Shown: positions 28,155 through 47,226 of the stretch, piece after piece
Layout: each line of letters opens with the position of its first letter
How positions within the stretch are numbered: position 1 is the stretch's first letter
From: Amoebidium appalachense
Lineage: Eukaryota; Ichthyosporea
Direction: 5' to 3'
Assembly (NCBI GenBank): GCA_963693365.1
Contig: CAVNZM010000001.1
Coordinates: 17,608,001-17,672,000 of the forward strand
DNA length: 64,000 bases
Made by a program: the position numbers and the translations under genes
The notes under the pieces: model-generated
What the model was told of the DNA's origin: nothing
Databases searched by the model: none
Seen by the model: the letters and a program-made list of their open reading frames with translations, nothing else

Positions 28155-28689
28155 CATTTTCAAATTGGGGTTATTGTAGTTTGGTTTGGAGGTCACGTGA
28201 CCGAGAGTTTGGGTTGACGGAGATGGGGATAGGGTCTGGGGATCCGGAAGCATCTGGGGATGGGGAAGGACTGAGCTGTTCTGCCTGGAACCAATCAGGT
28301 TGCAAGAAACATGGCGTGATCCAATCAGTTGGCATAAACTATAGCGCGGTGCTCCATTACAGCTTTTGGTCCAATCAAACTCTGAATCGTATTGAGCATG
28401 CGCTGGGGCAAGCTGTGCCATCATCAAAATGTGAGCCCTGCGGCGGCGAGCGCAGAGTCGTAATATTGCGACTTGAAGTCACGGCAACCTAGTCAAGCTA
28501 TGCCGACTTGACTTATTATTAGAATTGGTGAGAGGAACTGGTGACTTGTCCTGACTTTCAGTTGCGACTTGAGCCTTCAGGTGACTTTTTACTATTGTAG
28601 CCGGATACGCTTACTTGCCAGAATACCGCTAAAGGGGGCCCTACGTATATACCTACATGTGGGCGAGCCCGGGAAAGAAGAAAAACACG

Positions 28690-28867
<178 letters not shown>

Positions 28868-29649
28868 CACAAACACACACACACGTGCACACACACTAGT
28901 AGGGTACGAGCACAGCAGCTTCGTGAAGCTGTGACTTGAAGTCACATGTGCACCTCAGAGTGTCTGCAGAAAAAATCGCCACGCACATGCAGGTATACAC
29001 ATACACGCACACAATCATACACGTGTAAACAGTTGAACTAGTTGGGATAAGGCAGAGAACAACTGAATCAGAATAAAGACAGAGAACGGGTAGTAAGGCA
29101 CATGTCATGCGGCCAGGTTACTCTAGTAATGTGCTCGTTCAGAGTGATCCCCCGACGGCCCGTACTGGGACGGCTTGTTTATATAGCCCCCAGGTTCCGG
29201 ATCATCTGGATGGGTGGCATTGATGCCTTCGTGACTTCTGACCAGTCAAAAGTTGCGGTCGTCTTTATGTGCTTACTGTGCACCAATAGCATGAAGCCAA
29301 CTAAAAGGATAACTTTGTGGCAAATGATTGTTCAACACTTAAGCCCGTTTAGGTTTAAACAACTGGGTCTGATTTCCCTATTGGTTCCGTTCGTTTAGCT
29401 ACAGATGTTGCCTTCGTAGTGGATGAGACTTGCATTCCTATCCTCACGGTTCTCGAATTCCTATTGGTTCATACTGACTGCCCGGCCACTGCATGTTGCC
29501 GGCGCCGCGGCTCAGTCGTGAGCCGCAGCCCGCGGCTGTCGCGTATGATATTGATCTGATCATATGTACACGACATCTACGTGATCACTATGATATGTAC
29601 TGTATATTCGTAATAGTAAACATGTACGGCGTGTACAGATGTTTACAAC

Positions 29650-29721
29650 ACGCAAATGTGACTTTAATATACATGCACAAGCATTTAATGGCATGTAAGC
29701 ACCACAATCACAAACGCGCGG

Positions 29722-29761
<40 letters not shown>

Positions 29762-30031
29762 ACACACACACACACACACCGTGTGCAGCCACACACACCG
29801 TAGCACACGCACACACACATGCACACACCCACACATGCACACGCACACACACACACACACACACACACCGTGTGCACACACACACACTGTAGCACACACA
29901 CACATGCACACACGCACACACACACACACATGTATACACACATACACACACAACACACACACCCACGTGCACACACTGTGCGTGTACACACACTGACACA
30001 CATACACACGTGTCACACACACACGCGCGCG

Positions 30032-30084
<53 letters not shown>

Positions 30085-30300
30085 CACACACACTGCACAC
30101 TTACGCATGGCACAGGCAAACACACGGTCTGTGCAGTCGCACAAACACACACAGACGCGCGCGCCCACGTGTACACACACACAAGGCACACCATTGCCAT
30201 GCACATGCGCACACACACGCACACACGCACCCCGTGCAGTCACACAAGCGTACACAGACGCGCTTCGTCAGCGCACACCGTTAACACACACCGTACAAGC

Positions 30301-30360
<60 letters not shown>

Positions 30361-30408
30361 GGCCGGGGGGGGGGGGGGGGAGAGAGAGAGAGAGAGAAGA
30401 GGGGGGGG

Positions 30409-30443
<35 letters not shown>

Positions 30444-30459
30444 CTCAGGGGGGGAGGGG

Positions 30460-30470
<11 letters not shown>
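29650..30470. repeat. Composite CA/GA segment, duplicate copy 1
   Basis: Starts with caaatgtgactttaata...cacaagca...ggcatgtaagca, continues as about 550 bases of CA with CACG/CATG variants, then GTGCAGTCACA...AGCG.ACACAGACGCGC, and ends in a GA/G-rich block. The same order recurs at 30695-31240. Confidence 0.8.
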
Positions 30471-30490
<20 letters not shown>

Positions 30491-30694
30491 CACGTGTGTG
30501 CCTGGTGTGTACACAAGGTTCTAAGTGTTGCAGACTCCGAGGCTACCCACATGTGAACAGATGTTGTGTTCGAGCCTCATTCAACTCAACTACAACCTGA
30601 GACATACATATATTAAGGAAGACTGACGCTCCACAGTGAGCAAAGGCAGAAATCGCCAAACACATGCATGTACACGCACGCACACAATCATACA

Positions 30695-30833
30695 CGCAAA
30701 TGTGACTTTAATACACATGCACAAGCACCCAACGGCATGTAAGCATGCGCGCGCTCGCACACACACACACACACACACCGTATACACACACACACTGCTA
30801 GCACACACGCACACATGCACACATGCACACACG

Positions 30834-30869
<36 letters not shown>

Positions 30870-31089
30870 TGCATGACACACACATACACACGTGTACAGA
30901 CACACACACACAAACACACACAAACACACACACACACATGTATACACACACATATACACACACAACACACCCGCCGTGCACACACACACCCCGTGCAGTC
31001 ACAAAAGCGCACACAGACGCGCTGCATCAGCACGCACCGTAAACACACACCGGATAAGCCGACCGGGGGGGGGGGGGGGGGGGGGGAGG

Positions 31090-31156
<67 letters not shown>

Positions 31157-31169
31157 TCGGAGAGAGGGG

Positions 31170-31200
<31 letters not shown>

Positions 31201-31240
31201 CTGGGGGGGGGGGGGGGGGGGGGAGTGTGTGTATGTGTCA
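30695..31240. repeat. Composite CA/GA segment, duplicate copy 2
   Basis: Shorter second copy in the same orientation, sharing the non-repetitive start, the GTGCAGTCACA landmark, the CACACACCG.A.AAGC junction and the terminal GA-G-GA block. Confidence 0.8.
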
Positions 31241-31310
31241 AATTGATTCAACCGAGTTTGGGCCCACATCGCGGTGGGTGGAACCCACTAGACCGTTTAT
31301 GTGATATTAG

Positions 31311-31704
31311 ATTTTGTAGGGCAACACGGGGCCCCGGGGGGGCCCCACTTCCACCTGGGCACATTTGAGGGGAAATGATAATAAAGAGTTGTCACCCTCA
31401 ATAAAATGTTTGAAAGGCTTGACTTTGCAACGGCTAATGCATCTGCAGTGGGGAAAAGGGAGGGGGGTGGGTGGTAGGGGTGGGGGTGGCCCGGTGTTGG
31501 GGGGGGGGGGGGGGGGGGGGAGGGGGGAGGGAGGGAGGGAGCCTGGTTGGGGAGGGGCAGGGGAAGGGGAGGATTTTGTAAAGCAACGCGGGGCCCCGGG
31601 GGCCCCGCTCTCACATGGGCACTTGCGTTACTTGGGGGGGAGGGGGAGGGGGGGAAGGGGGCAAGGCAACGCGGGGCCCCGTGGGCCCCGCTTCCACATG
31701 GGCA
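31311..31704. repeat. Three copies of a ~45-bp unit with a GGGGCCCC palindrome
   Basis: Copies at about 31311-31361, 31573-31622 and 31664-31704 share GCAACRCGGGGCCCC, GGGCCCCRCT and CCACATGGGCAC-like ends, separated by G-rich sequence. Each can form a GC hairpin. Confidence 0.85.
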
Positions 31705-31836
31705 CGCGAGAGGGAAGGCCTTGCCAACTTGCCAACTTTAATGGACGTCGACGTTGTCGGAATCATGGGTCCATATGCCTTGGTTGAGATCCGCCGGGGG
31801 GTGGGTGGGTGGGGTGGTGGTGGTGGTGGTGGTGGT

Positions 31837-31903
<67 letters not shown>
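31837..31903. repeat. Poly(G) run after (GGT)n
   Basis: A GGT triplet repeat grades into about 67 consecutive G. Confidence 0.95.
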
Positions 31904-31905
<2 letters not shown>

Positions 31906-34333
31906 AAAAAAATATCCGAAGCAAAAGCTAAAGTTCACTATGAAAGACTTGATGTTGCATAGTGTTGGCAACAAAGAAGGCAGGGACCAAACATCAATCG
32001 GTGCGGTACCTCCTTCACCACCATGGATGCTTTGCACCTTCTTTTACTTAGGCTTAATTACCGTGGGCCATCGGCGCTTTCCATCAATCAGGTGACCAGA
32101 ATGATGCACCAATATGTTCCCTATTCTTCGTGCTTTCTTTTTTTCTAGTCCTGCCAACGGAGGAACAAAGTCGTTTTGGGTGAAATTGTTGATTCTGATG
32201 TTGTTCTGGGTTCTCTCTATGTGCAAGCAAAAGGACCTTCAGGGTTAGCAGTAGCAAATACGTGAGTGAAATTGTGTGGCAGTGGATAATAGTTCTTGCG
32301 TGAGCTAGTTTGACTCAGTTAAATTTCTGCTAACAAATGGATGGCTGAAAAGTTGTTGTGGTCGAGTTCGCCTTTTGCAAAAGCTTGGTGAAATTCGCCT
32401 GCTGCAAGTTCAAGCAGGTGGGACATGCACTAGGGGTTTCACTTGTAAATAACAGTTGAATACATTCTGCTATATTGCGTGCAAAGCACGGAAACAGGTG
32501 TGCTGGAGCGGGTGTCAGCCGTTTGAGGGACCTGGTGTTCAGGGAAACGGAATCTGAGATTTTTGGGAACATGAACACAAAAACAGATAACATCATGGTT
32601 ATGCATTGTCTGTCGTTGCTTGGTGGAGGGCGAGGTGGCATGGTGGAACAGAACAATGCCGCAACAGGCAAACCAACTAACAAAAATACAGTGGACCGCA
32701 CGAGTCCATGCCGATCAACATTTTTGCGTTAGCAAAAACGTTTTTTCCCCATAACAGTGAAGAAAGCCTTGACAACAGCGGCTATGCAAAAAGTGCTCTC
32801 GATGGAAGAGAATAAGTGACACACATAGGATATACAGGTTGGCGGGGTGATTGTTTTTTACGTAGGTAGCTTATGCTGTTTAGTTGCGGCTGTGCGTAGT
32901 AGGTAACCTCATACGTAACTTATACACAAAACTTCGTTATACGGGGGGAACTTGATCCAGGGGGTGGTGTATGGTATTTGGACCAGCACTGACCCGCTTT
33001 AAGTGCTGCATGTAGGTGCAAATTAAAACGTAAATCTTTTTAATTTAAGTAAAGGGTTCGGAGTTTTGTGGTTTTGATTGGTTTGTTCATCTGATTAAAT
33101 AAGAAACATTTCTCGCGGTTGCAAATTAATGTGCTTGATAAAAAGAGATACGGAAAATGTTAAAAGTTTCTAAAATTTGAAACCAAAAAAGCTTACAAAT
33201 CAACCCAGCCGGGTGTAAAACCAGGAGTTGCATGTATTAAAGAGACCAGAACAACTTTGAAGAAGGGAAGGCGCCATGTTGCCGGGCAAGTTGATTTTTC
33301 GGTTCGCGGCTGCAAAATAGAACGTTAAACGCGTTAGATTATTGGCTGTAAGCTAATAGTGAGATCGCGCAATTTTATTTGCTTTATCGGCTGCAGGAAT
33401 ATTTTGTCTTAATGCTTGATATGATTGGCTGCATGCGGCGAATAGGAAACATTAATGGAGGAGGGTAAAGCGTTCTTTAAATTGTGGAGGTCGGTCGCAT
33501 TCCTGAAGACCAATGTGCCATGCATTCCTGAGCTCCCGGAATGCACGGAAACAGTATAGACTTTACTTTAGATGGCGCGAAAAGTTTGTCACAGTGCAGG
33601 TAGCTGGGAACTTCTTGGTTGTGTCCGTGCACAGTCTTGGCTTTGAGTTTTTAGTTTTACTTTTTCTTTCCCTGTTCCTAACATCGAAATTGAAAACAAT
33701 GGGGCTCTAGAGGTATACATGTATCTCCAATGTAAAGCATGAGGGAAAACGCCGTGGCTATAAATAACTCACTGACAGGGATGAGATGGAATTAGGTTGT
33801 TGACCCCGGTGTAGGGATGAGTTGGGTGGCACGGGCTTTTCGCAATTATAATACGATTAGAAGACTACAACATAAAGAGCCTTAGCCAAAAACTCTATTA
33901 TTTAGTAGTAGTAGGATTTCATGCGAGGTGTTCTTCCTTTCTTTGCAACTACAATACACACACACATCCACCGTGGAATAAGGAGTAGAGAGGTTCCCCA
34001 AGGAGAGAAGAAATCTGTGTTTCTCCAGAAGTACCACCTTGTCCTTTCATAGGCAGCTGAACTAAACCAAAACAAACACGTTCTCTCTGACTGCAGCCAA
34101 AGGTCACCTCAGTCGCTAACAAACCTATACAGGAATGCCCGGAGCAGCTAGGACTTCAAAGGGAAGCTGCCGTAGCCCTTTTATTTATTAGCTGTTGTGC
34201 TTCTGCACTGTCTAGTCGCTCAATTTAGATTCACACCTGGCGAGGAAAGCGTTTTGATGCTTTCCTTCACGCAGGGGCGGTGGCGTCTCTAGTGCAACTT
34301 CTGGATACCTCCCTATGTTTAACTGCAAAAAAA
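31904..34333. other. Spacer, no gene recognised
   Basis: Mostly unique sequence of moderate AT content. Short frames (for example 32475-32732 plus, 32044-32226 minus) have normal composition but no recognisable domain or matching splice partners. The right end should include the promoter of the Myb/SANT-like gene. Confidence 0.45.
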
Positions 34334-35260
34334 ATGAGTTCTGTAAATGGCTTGCTCGGAGCTTCCCGAGAAAACAGTGCGAAAGATGTCCCGTGTGACG
34401 AGGGCAAGCCTAAGAAACGTCACCCACGTCTCCCCGCTGCGCCCCTGAAAGAGATGACCAACACTCTAGAAGCAGACCTCCCTCAACTGCCACCTCTTAT
34501 CATTCCAACCCAGAACATCGTGTTTCCCCAGACCGCACACGAAACTAGCTGTGGAGAGCCTTACACCACGAACACCAGTTACACATTCGTGTCGCATAAA
34601 ACACAAAAATACATCGTTAACGGCCCAGAGTGGTTCAGCGAATATCCCAACGAAGCCAGCAGCACCTCCTACGATTACTTTTTGGATGGGTATCAACCAT
34701 ACAGTTCGGCACCAATAAGCACAAAACGGGGGAGGTTTCGCTGGGCGAGGGAGAACACCGAGGCGCTCATTGACGGGGTCATCAGCAGCAACATCAGACC
34801 CAGCACTGCTAGCGGGGCCGGGCAAAAGGAGCAAGCCCTGTGGAGAACGCTACACAAGTCGCTGGATTGGGGTGACCAGCCAGTTCCCACTCTCAGACAG
34901 TGCAAGGCCAGACACGTGGCCTATGTCAAGAAGATAGGCCGCCTTATGGAGATGGAGGTGCGCATCTCCCCGACCTCCTCCTCCCCTCCCCCCCCCCCCC
35001 CCCCCCCCCCCCCCCCTTCCCCCCCCCCCCCCCCCCCCCTCCCCCCTCTTTCTCCTCCCTTACAACAAAAAAGAAGAGAGAGAGAGGATCGAAAAAAAGA
35101 ATGGACTAAGAGCAAGAGAGAAGCCGAAACCACCACCACCACCTTAGCACCTGCCCCCTGTGCCGTCCGTTGGCTTTTTCTATAAAATGAAGTGCCACTT
35201 GATTACAGCGGATAACTTGAAGGATTTGCCTCTAAGCGACCAATTCCCCTTTCTCCCCCC

Positions 35261-35298
<38 letters not shown>

Positions 35299-36940
35299 CC
35301 CCCCACTACACACACCCCCACCAACCTTTTAAAAAAAAGGGGGGGGGGGGGGGGGGAGGGGGGGAGATATGGTTCACAGGCACATCTGCAGTCAAACTCA
35401 TACACTTGCACATGAGCATATACTAAGGCTCTCCGGCAGTCTCTCACATGTACACTTACTCCCCATGCACCCCCTAAACCTCCTTTCCCCTCCCCCTCCC
35501 CCTAGTCCCCACCTCCCCCCTCAAAAAATGATAATAATAATAAATGAGTGAATAAATAAAGTAAAATAAGGCTCGGAATCCAAACAAAAAGAGAGTGGTG
35601 AGCTAGACAAAGTATTTTTTTGGTTGGGAAGAATTCAACCGTTCTTCGTGGACACTTATCCAAACATTCCTTTGCAGTGTGCCAACCTTTCCACATACGG
35701 TAGATCGATCCTGTAACTTGTGCTCCACTCTACACCGGCTCTTTTATACACTATCTTTTCTTTTCGCTGCTTGAACATACTAGATTTCACAGCCACTGCT
35801 TTTTCACTCTCAACCTCCTCACTTACTCTCAACTCCGGTCACTATCTCTACCAAATCGCACCACACATATCCCAACAGAAATCCGGCAACTGGCAAAACA
35901 AGCGCTCTGGCCGCCAATCCTCTGACTGGGAAACCGAACTTATGGACCGGCTAGGCTTCCATCTCCACGGAGACGAATACCTCCGAGTCACACAAACGCA
36001 AGCAGAAAGGGTGGCTGACCGTTTGAAACGCAAGCGCACAAGCAGCCCTCGGGCTGTTAATCCACCCAATTCGCGCCGACAGAGCAGCACCACAGACGTT
36101 TCTGAGGAGTGTGACCAGAAGCCCAGTTCCCCGTGGACCTACAACCAGATCGCCACCGCCGCTGCCCACGCACGACATGAAGACCCAAAGACGCCGCCTC
36201 CTGGCCGCAAAGTGCGGTCCCAGATGCAAACTGCGTCGAGCAACACGAGCGAACGTTCGGTCACGTGCAGCTCTGGAACATTCGATCCCAAATGCGAAAA
36301 ACCTGCTCACATGCACGTGCACGTTCCCCTGCCCCAAGAGTGGCTGCACCAAGTTCCCACGAATCCCATTGGACAAGACACCAGCAGCGGTATTCATCAG
36401 CAGTCCTTCCCTCTGCCCACCGACTATGCAACGAACAACACATACTCACACGTGGCGCATGCACACACCAAGAATGAGCAGTACGTACCCCACCTCTCTT
36501 TCGACACGACGTGTACATCCACCAGAGACACCACATTCTCGAGCGGTAATGACGACAAGCAGCACGGGTGCACACCCTACTACTGTGGGTTCTTGGACGA
36601 TATGACCTACAGCACCACCCACACCAACAGCTACTACATCAAATCTGAAAACGTCAAATGCGAAACTACGAACGAAACGTACCCCTCTTCCACCACCACC
36701 AGTACCAAAAACGACATCACCGAAATGCACTCAGTCCCGGCGCCCTCCTACCACCATTCAGATGTTCCTCACCTTCCCCTCATGAAAGAAGAGCCTGCCG
36801 CCGAGTTGGCTATTGGTGTGGGGTCTTGGGGGGTGAGCCAAATTGATCCTGAAATTGCCGCATATGTGGAGGGTATCCTTGGGTATGATGTGTGGTGCGA
36901 CATGATTGTGGATGAAACAATTGGTGCACCTGCTTTCTAA
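34334..36940 (+). CDS. Myb/SANT-like nuclear protein
   Basis: Likely DNA-binding regulator. Exons 34334-34957 and 35879-36940 join in phase 0 to 561 residues; the intron (34958-35878) starts with gtgcgc and a C-run and ends with cccaacag. The start is the first ATG (AAAATGAG). Residues about 135-205 resemble a Myb/SANT-type helix-turn-helix: RFRWARENTEALIDG, then LWRTLHKSLDW and TLRQCKARH, the last similar to the recognition helix QCRERW of c-Myb. Exon 2 begins with a charged helical region ending in a basic patch (RLKRKR, possible nuclear signal), then a Ser/Thr/His/Pro-rich tail. Three sumoylation-type sites (IKSE and VKCE near 460, MKEE near 509) and an acidic C-terminus suggest a transcription factor. 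The family assignment is tentative. Confidence 0.65.
35262..35367. repeat. Poly(C) and poly(G) facing each other in one intron
   Basis: A long C run (to about 35295) is followed by a poly(G) block (about 35339-35367). The transcript could form a C/G stem within the single intron of the Myb/SANT-like gene. Confidence 0.8.
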
Positions 36941-37237
36941 CTTACCGTATCTTGCTTCGTGCCCAGATAAACACAAAGACATGTAGATGATTGATGTATT
37001 AGTTGACAGCTATCTTAATATGGCAGTTAGTAGTTTAATGATTCGACCGTCCCCTACTTGACAGTTGCCAGGCTGTTTGTCCGTGTAAGAAACAAGTGAT
37101 AGATAAAAAAGTTACTGCAATATTCAAATGTGATTCATCTCAACAATACATATGCAATAGCTGTTTTCTATAGGATGACTGTTTGTGCTGCCTTTGTGGC
37201 ATTGTCATGAATTGAATAACTAGTTAGCTTAGCTTGG

Positions 37238-37243
37238 AATAAA
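37238..37243 (+). terminator. Candidate poly(A) signal AATAAA
   Basis: Canonical hexamer about 300 nt after the stop codon of the Myb/SANT-like gene, in unique sequence. Confidence 0.45.
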
Positions 37244-38598
37244 TGCATGTTCAACATTCGACATTTGACTTGCCAAAACAGAAGAAAATCGGATCGGATA
37301 ACCACAAATAACAAACAAGTATCGTAATGCTGTATTCAATCAGGACATCCGTGATTTCACTGTTTCAGCCAACACAAATGACACGTGTTAACCCCCCTCC
37401 CCCTCTTCCCCACCTCCCCCTCCCCTTTCCCCTCCCCCCCCTCCCCCCCCCCCCCCCCCCCCCCCCCACCCACCCACCCACCCACCCACCCCTCCGGCGC
37501 TCCCCTCTGAGTTCCCTGATGGTCCATGCGCCCGCCGTTTTCATATCGAACCTTGTCTCTCCCACCTACTGTCAACTGTTACAATCGGCAGCTTACTCAT
37601 GCCGTATCATGCCGTACTACATATGGATTTTGTGTTTCGAAGAAAAGTTCAAACAGGGAGTATGGTCCAGAAATACAAAAACTATGATAACAATTAGTGG
37701 GAAGGGGAAAGTCTGAGGGAGATAAGTAGTGTATGAGCCACTACTCATTTGGTAACTTCGTTAGGGGATCCCGGTTTAAAATTATGGCACGAGAGCTCAA
37801 GAGTTAGCTAAGCCTTGCCTCGGAAAGTGGGAAGGTGGGTGAAGTGGGTGGGTGAGCGGGGGGAGGGGGAGGCCAGGAAGAGGGGGGGGAGGAGGAAGGA
37901 GGGATATAGGGGGGGGGGGGAGGGGGGGGGGGGGGAGGGGGGGGGGGGGCAATGTGCAAGAGGGGGGGAAGGGTTACTGATGGGGAGGCAGGGGTGTACG
38001 TGGGCGGGGGAAAGGGGGGAGGGGGGGAGGGGGAGACATCGCATACAATAGGAGAACGGAGTACGGTAAGAGAACTGCAGACTCTGAGACTCTACTAGTT
38101 AGAAAACTTCGATCGATCCGAGCCTCGGCAGGGTGGACTCCAAGTTTGAAGTGTGTGTGTGTGTGTGAGGGGGGGGGAAGGGGAGGGAGGGGGAAGGGGG
38201 GAAGGGGAGGGAGGAGAAGGGGCATAGTACGGTAGCAACGGAAATCTCTTCTCACCCACACTCTTCGCCTACACATGCACCGCGTCTTTTTCAGGTCTGC
38301 CCCCAACGGTTCTCCCCCCCCCCCCGCCCCCCCTCCCCCAACACCACCGGATGGATTCGTAACCTTTGCATTGCTGTGGCAATCTATACGAAAACTTGAA
38401 CTCGCGTGACATTCGGAGACACAAGGATAACATGTACACCACTGTAACATGCTATTATGTGGTACTATGGATACATACGGGGAAACGAGATACCCTTTAA
38501 AGGCTATAACATACCGGGTAGAAAAAAAGGAAAGTGGTCCAGACGATAGGACGAAAGGAGGCCATATAATCTGCAGGAAAACCCTTTTTCAAGGGCTA

Positions 38599-38604
38599 TT
38601 TATT
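38599..38604 (-). terminator. Candidate poly(A) signal AATAAA (minus strand)
   Basis: Canonical hexamer about 220 nt downstream of the DNAJC12-like stop codon. Confidence 0.4.
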
Positions 38605-38823
38605 ATTGGTTAAGATCGAAATCAGTTCGATCGGATCACCCATATAAGGAAAGTGCGCAAAATCGACCATGCAAAGGGTGCCGAGCCCTACGTATACACC
38701 AGATGTCAAACAATTCATGCAAAAACAGCACATTAAAAACCATAGGTGAAATCACGCACATACGACATGATGGTGATAAACTGTGCGTGAGAGAGAGTGG
38801 AAAAACTGAGCTAAGAACTTAAA

Positions 38824-44845
<6,022 letters not shown>

Positions 44846-45466
44846 AGTGCAGGCTGGTACACTGCTCTGACAGGCCACACACATATAGCCTAATAGAAGT
44901 TGGTTTTGCAGGTGTGGGGGCGAGCTGCACTGAGTCACTGAAGGGAAGCGTGCTGTTTAGTATCGACAGGCATGCGCGTGTGAAATGTGATAAGGTGCCG
45001 GCAGCAACACAAGGCCATCAGGTTTAGCTAACCCTTACTTCTGCCATCTGTCTTAGAGGCCATTCAGTTGACAGACGTCAGGCTCAGCGACAGTTGCAGA
45101 GTGAATGACTGTATGGTGGCTGTCATCGTAGACTGACCCCTCAGATCCAATCGATCTTAGGAACTTTGCCGGCCAAATAACCCCGCGCTATCTCGCGGCG
45201 CTGGGATTTTCTTTTGTATACGTTTTTCGATGCTGCTTTAGGAGACCTACAAAGCTATGTTGAGACATTTCGGGATTTCCCAAAAGCAAAAAGGTTTTTC
45301 TCATTAAGAAATTTTCGGACCAATTGGACGGTGATGACGGCATTACTTTTTGAACCTCTTGTTTCTCGAATACCCACATATAAATCTGAGACGTTTCTTA
45401 GTGCAATCGACATATCTGGGCGAGAGCTGACGCGTGATATTTTTGGAGTTGAAAAAAATGATTTTG

Positions 45467-45506
<40 letters not shown>

Positions 45507-47226
45507 TCACGAGTATCGAACCTGCGGCCCAGGAATTGAATGGTGCCGTACATGGGCTTTGAGTTTAGGGCTCAATAAAAGACCTAAAATTGACTTTTCC
45601 ACGTCGTTTTATTCTCATACACATGTCTAGACATTGACATACTTTGCAATGTGCAACAGCACGGTCTGAAAAAGCAAAGTTTTCCAATTTTCGCAGAACT
45701 ACCATATATGGCAGTTGCCGGCCGCATGATACTATTTTTGGTCAAGTGACGCAATAATGACGTCATTTCGGGACCAATTGGACGCTGATGACGTCATCGC
45801 CCCCTTAATATTGAAGATAGCGGGAAAATGCCGCATCCCCGTCATCTTTCTCTTGACTGGGATTTATTGATCAGTGGTCCAGTGGATATGAAGGCAACGT
45901 GCAGCCACAGGCTACATGACCACCAAAATAACCGACTTCGAAAGAGCCACAGCGATGAAATAAAAAATAAAACAACAAGTGACCAAAGGACACCAGCGGG
46001 CAAAGGTACAAGTGCACGTGTATGCGTGAAACTAGTTTGCTCCAACTAGTCATATGCAGCGATGATGACCAGGCCACACTACGCAAGAAGACATCATTAC
46101 TGCTGCCCCCCAACAGGCCCCCCTCAAAACCTACCGGGGCACAGCAAGCAAGTCAGCCCTTTAAAGAGCAATGCAGACCAAATCCGAGCGAGAAAACAAT
46201 CCCCACGGGCCCGTCCCCTAGAAAACCCGCAGAAGCTGTCTCTAACTCTTTGATAAGGTGGCCTAGTTGTGGCAGGACACACAGGAAAGCACAACTACAG
46301 AATGCATGCAAGCAAACCCAGCCATTGCCATACTGCTGAAGGCTGTAAACACGGCAGCCACAAGGAAAGCTCCTCGACGACCCAGTAGCTACCCTTCCAC
46401 TCACGCAGCGCAGAAGCAGTTGAAGAAGTTGCAGCAGCCCACCGCCAATAGCTCGCGTAGAAGCGTAGATAGCGTGTAGAAGTCACCGTAAGTTGCAGTA
46501 CTGGGCCACCAGATGTCGAAGAAACCACTCCTCAAGCGAGAAACTCCGCGGAACGGAGATGTCCCCACACTCTCACAGCAGTAGGAATAGACAAGGCCGC
46601 ACTATACACACACAGTGTCACGTTCCCCTGAGTGAGACTCCTTCCCACCACAAAAAGAAAAAACGAAAGCCTTTATATACCTGCCATGGTGAAGAATCGG
46701 GAAAAAAAGTTGACGTGACAGCTAAGAGAGGGAAAAAAAGTTGACGTGACAGCTAAGAGATCAAAGTGAAAGTGAAGTCCCACAAAAAAGAAAAAACAAA
46801 AGCCTTTATGTACCTGCCATGGTGAAGAATCGGGAAAAAAAGTTGACGTGACAGCTAAGAGATCGAAGTAAAAGTGAAGTCCCGTCATCCCGTGCCGAGA
46901 GCTATCCAAAGCTGCAACTATCTTGCCCATAGCGCGATCACAGCCTCCTGGATCTAGAGGGGTCATTCTACGATGACCGGCACTTTTTATAAACATAGCG
47001 ACTTGCATGCGCCTACAGGGGGTGACGTCATCCATTGGCTCACGAGTATTTTTTTTCAAGCTTTTTTTTTTGTGTGTTGTTCATGATGTGTTTGTGCGTG
47101 TGTGGTGTGCGTGTGCGTGTGCGCGCGCGCGCGCGTGTCTTTGTGTGTGCGTAGTCCTACAACGCAGTCATCTGTAGCACTTATTCAGCAGTCCGAGATT
47201 GTAATAAATAATCCTGCTTTTGGAAC
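44846..47226. other. Spacer, several short duplications, no clear gene
   Basis: Contains the promoter side of the DNAJC12-like gene, a poly(A) run at about 45467-45501, two related segments around ccaattggacg (45313 and 45775), and a duplicated segment at 46651-46879. Short basic ORFs at 46022-46339 and 46267-46479 overlap in different frames and match no known domain. Confidence 0.45.
46651..46879. repeat. Direct duplication, ~130-bp spacing, with a partial third copy
   Basis: The segment cacaaaaagaaaaaac...agcctttat.tacctgccatgg...gacagctaagag occurs at about 46651-46737 and again at 46779-46862. The sub-phrase gggaaaaaaagttgacgtga occurs a third time at 46730. Confidence 0.9.

Larger units (their letters stand above)
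27139..28689. other. Spacer with GC-rich palindromes
   Basis: Upstream of the SLC44-like start the first 200 bases probably contain its promoter and 5' UTR. Further on are two related palindromes (27649-27671 and 28131-28154) and a CpG-dense patch near 27820-27860. No coding exon was recognised. Confidence 0.45.
36944..38823. other. Convergent 3' spacer between Myb/SANT-like and DNAJC12-like genes
   Basis: Both genes end here. Contains poly(A) signals for each, C-rich sequence at 37391-37492 with CCCA repeats, G-rich sequence at 37850-38035, and unique DNA. No additional gene was recognised. Confidence 0.5.

Noticed and set aside
34958-35185. Unspliced extension of the Myb/SANT-like exon 1 through poly(C) (polyproline then a basic stretch)
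   Set aside because: The donor GAG|gtgcgc followed by a C-run and the phase-0 acceptor at 35878 join two well-composed coding segments. The extension ends soon after the repeat.
46022-46479. Two overlapping basic, Pro/Ser-rich frames
   Set aside because: They overlap in different frames with no splice arrangement that favours either, and resemble no known family.
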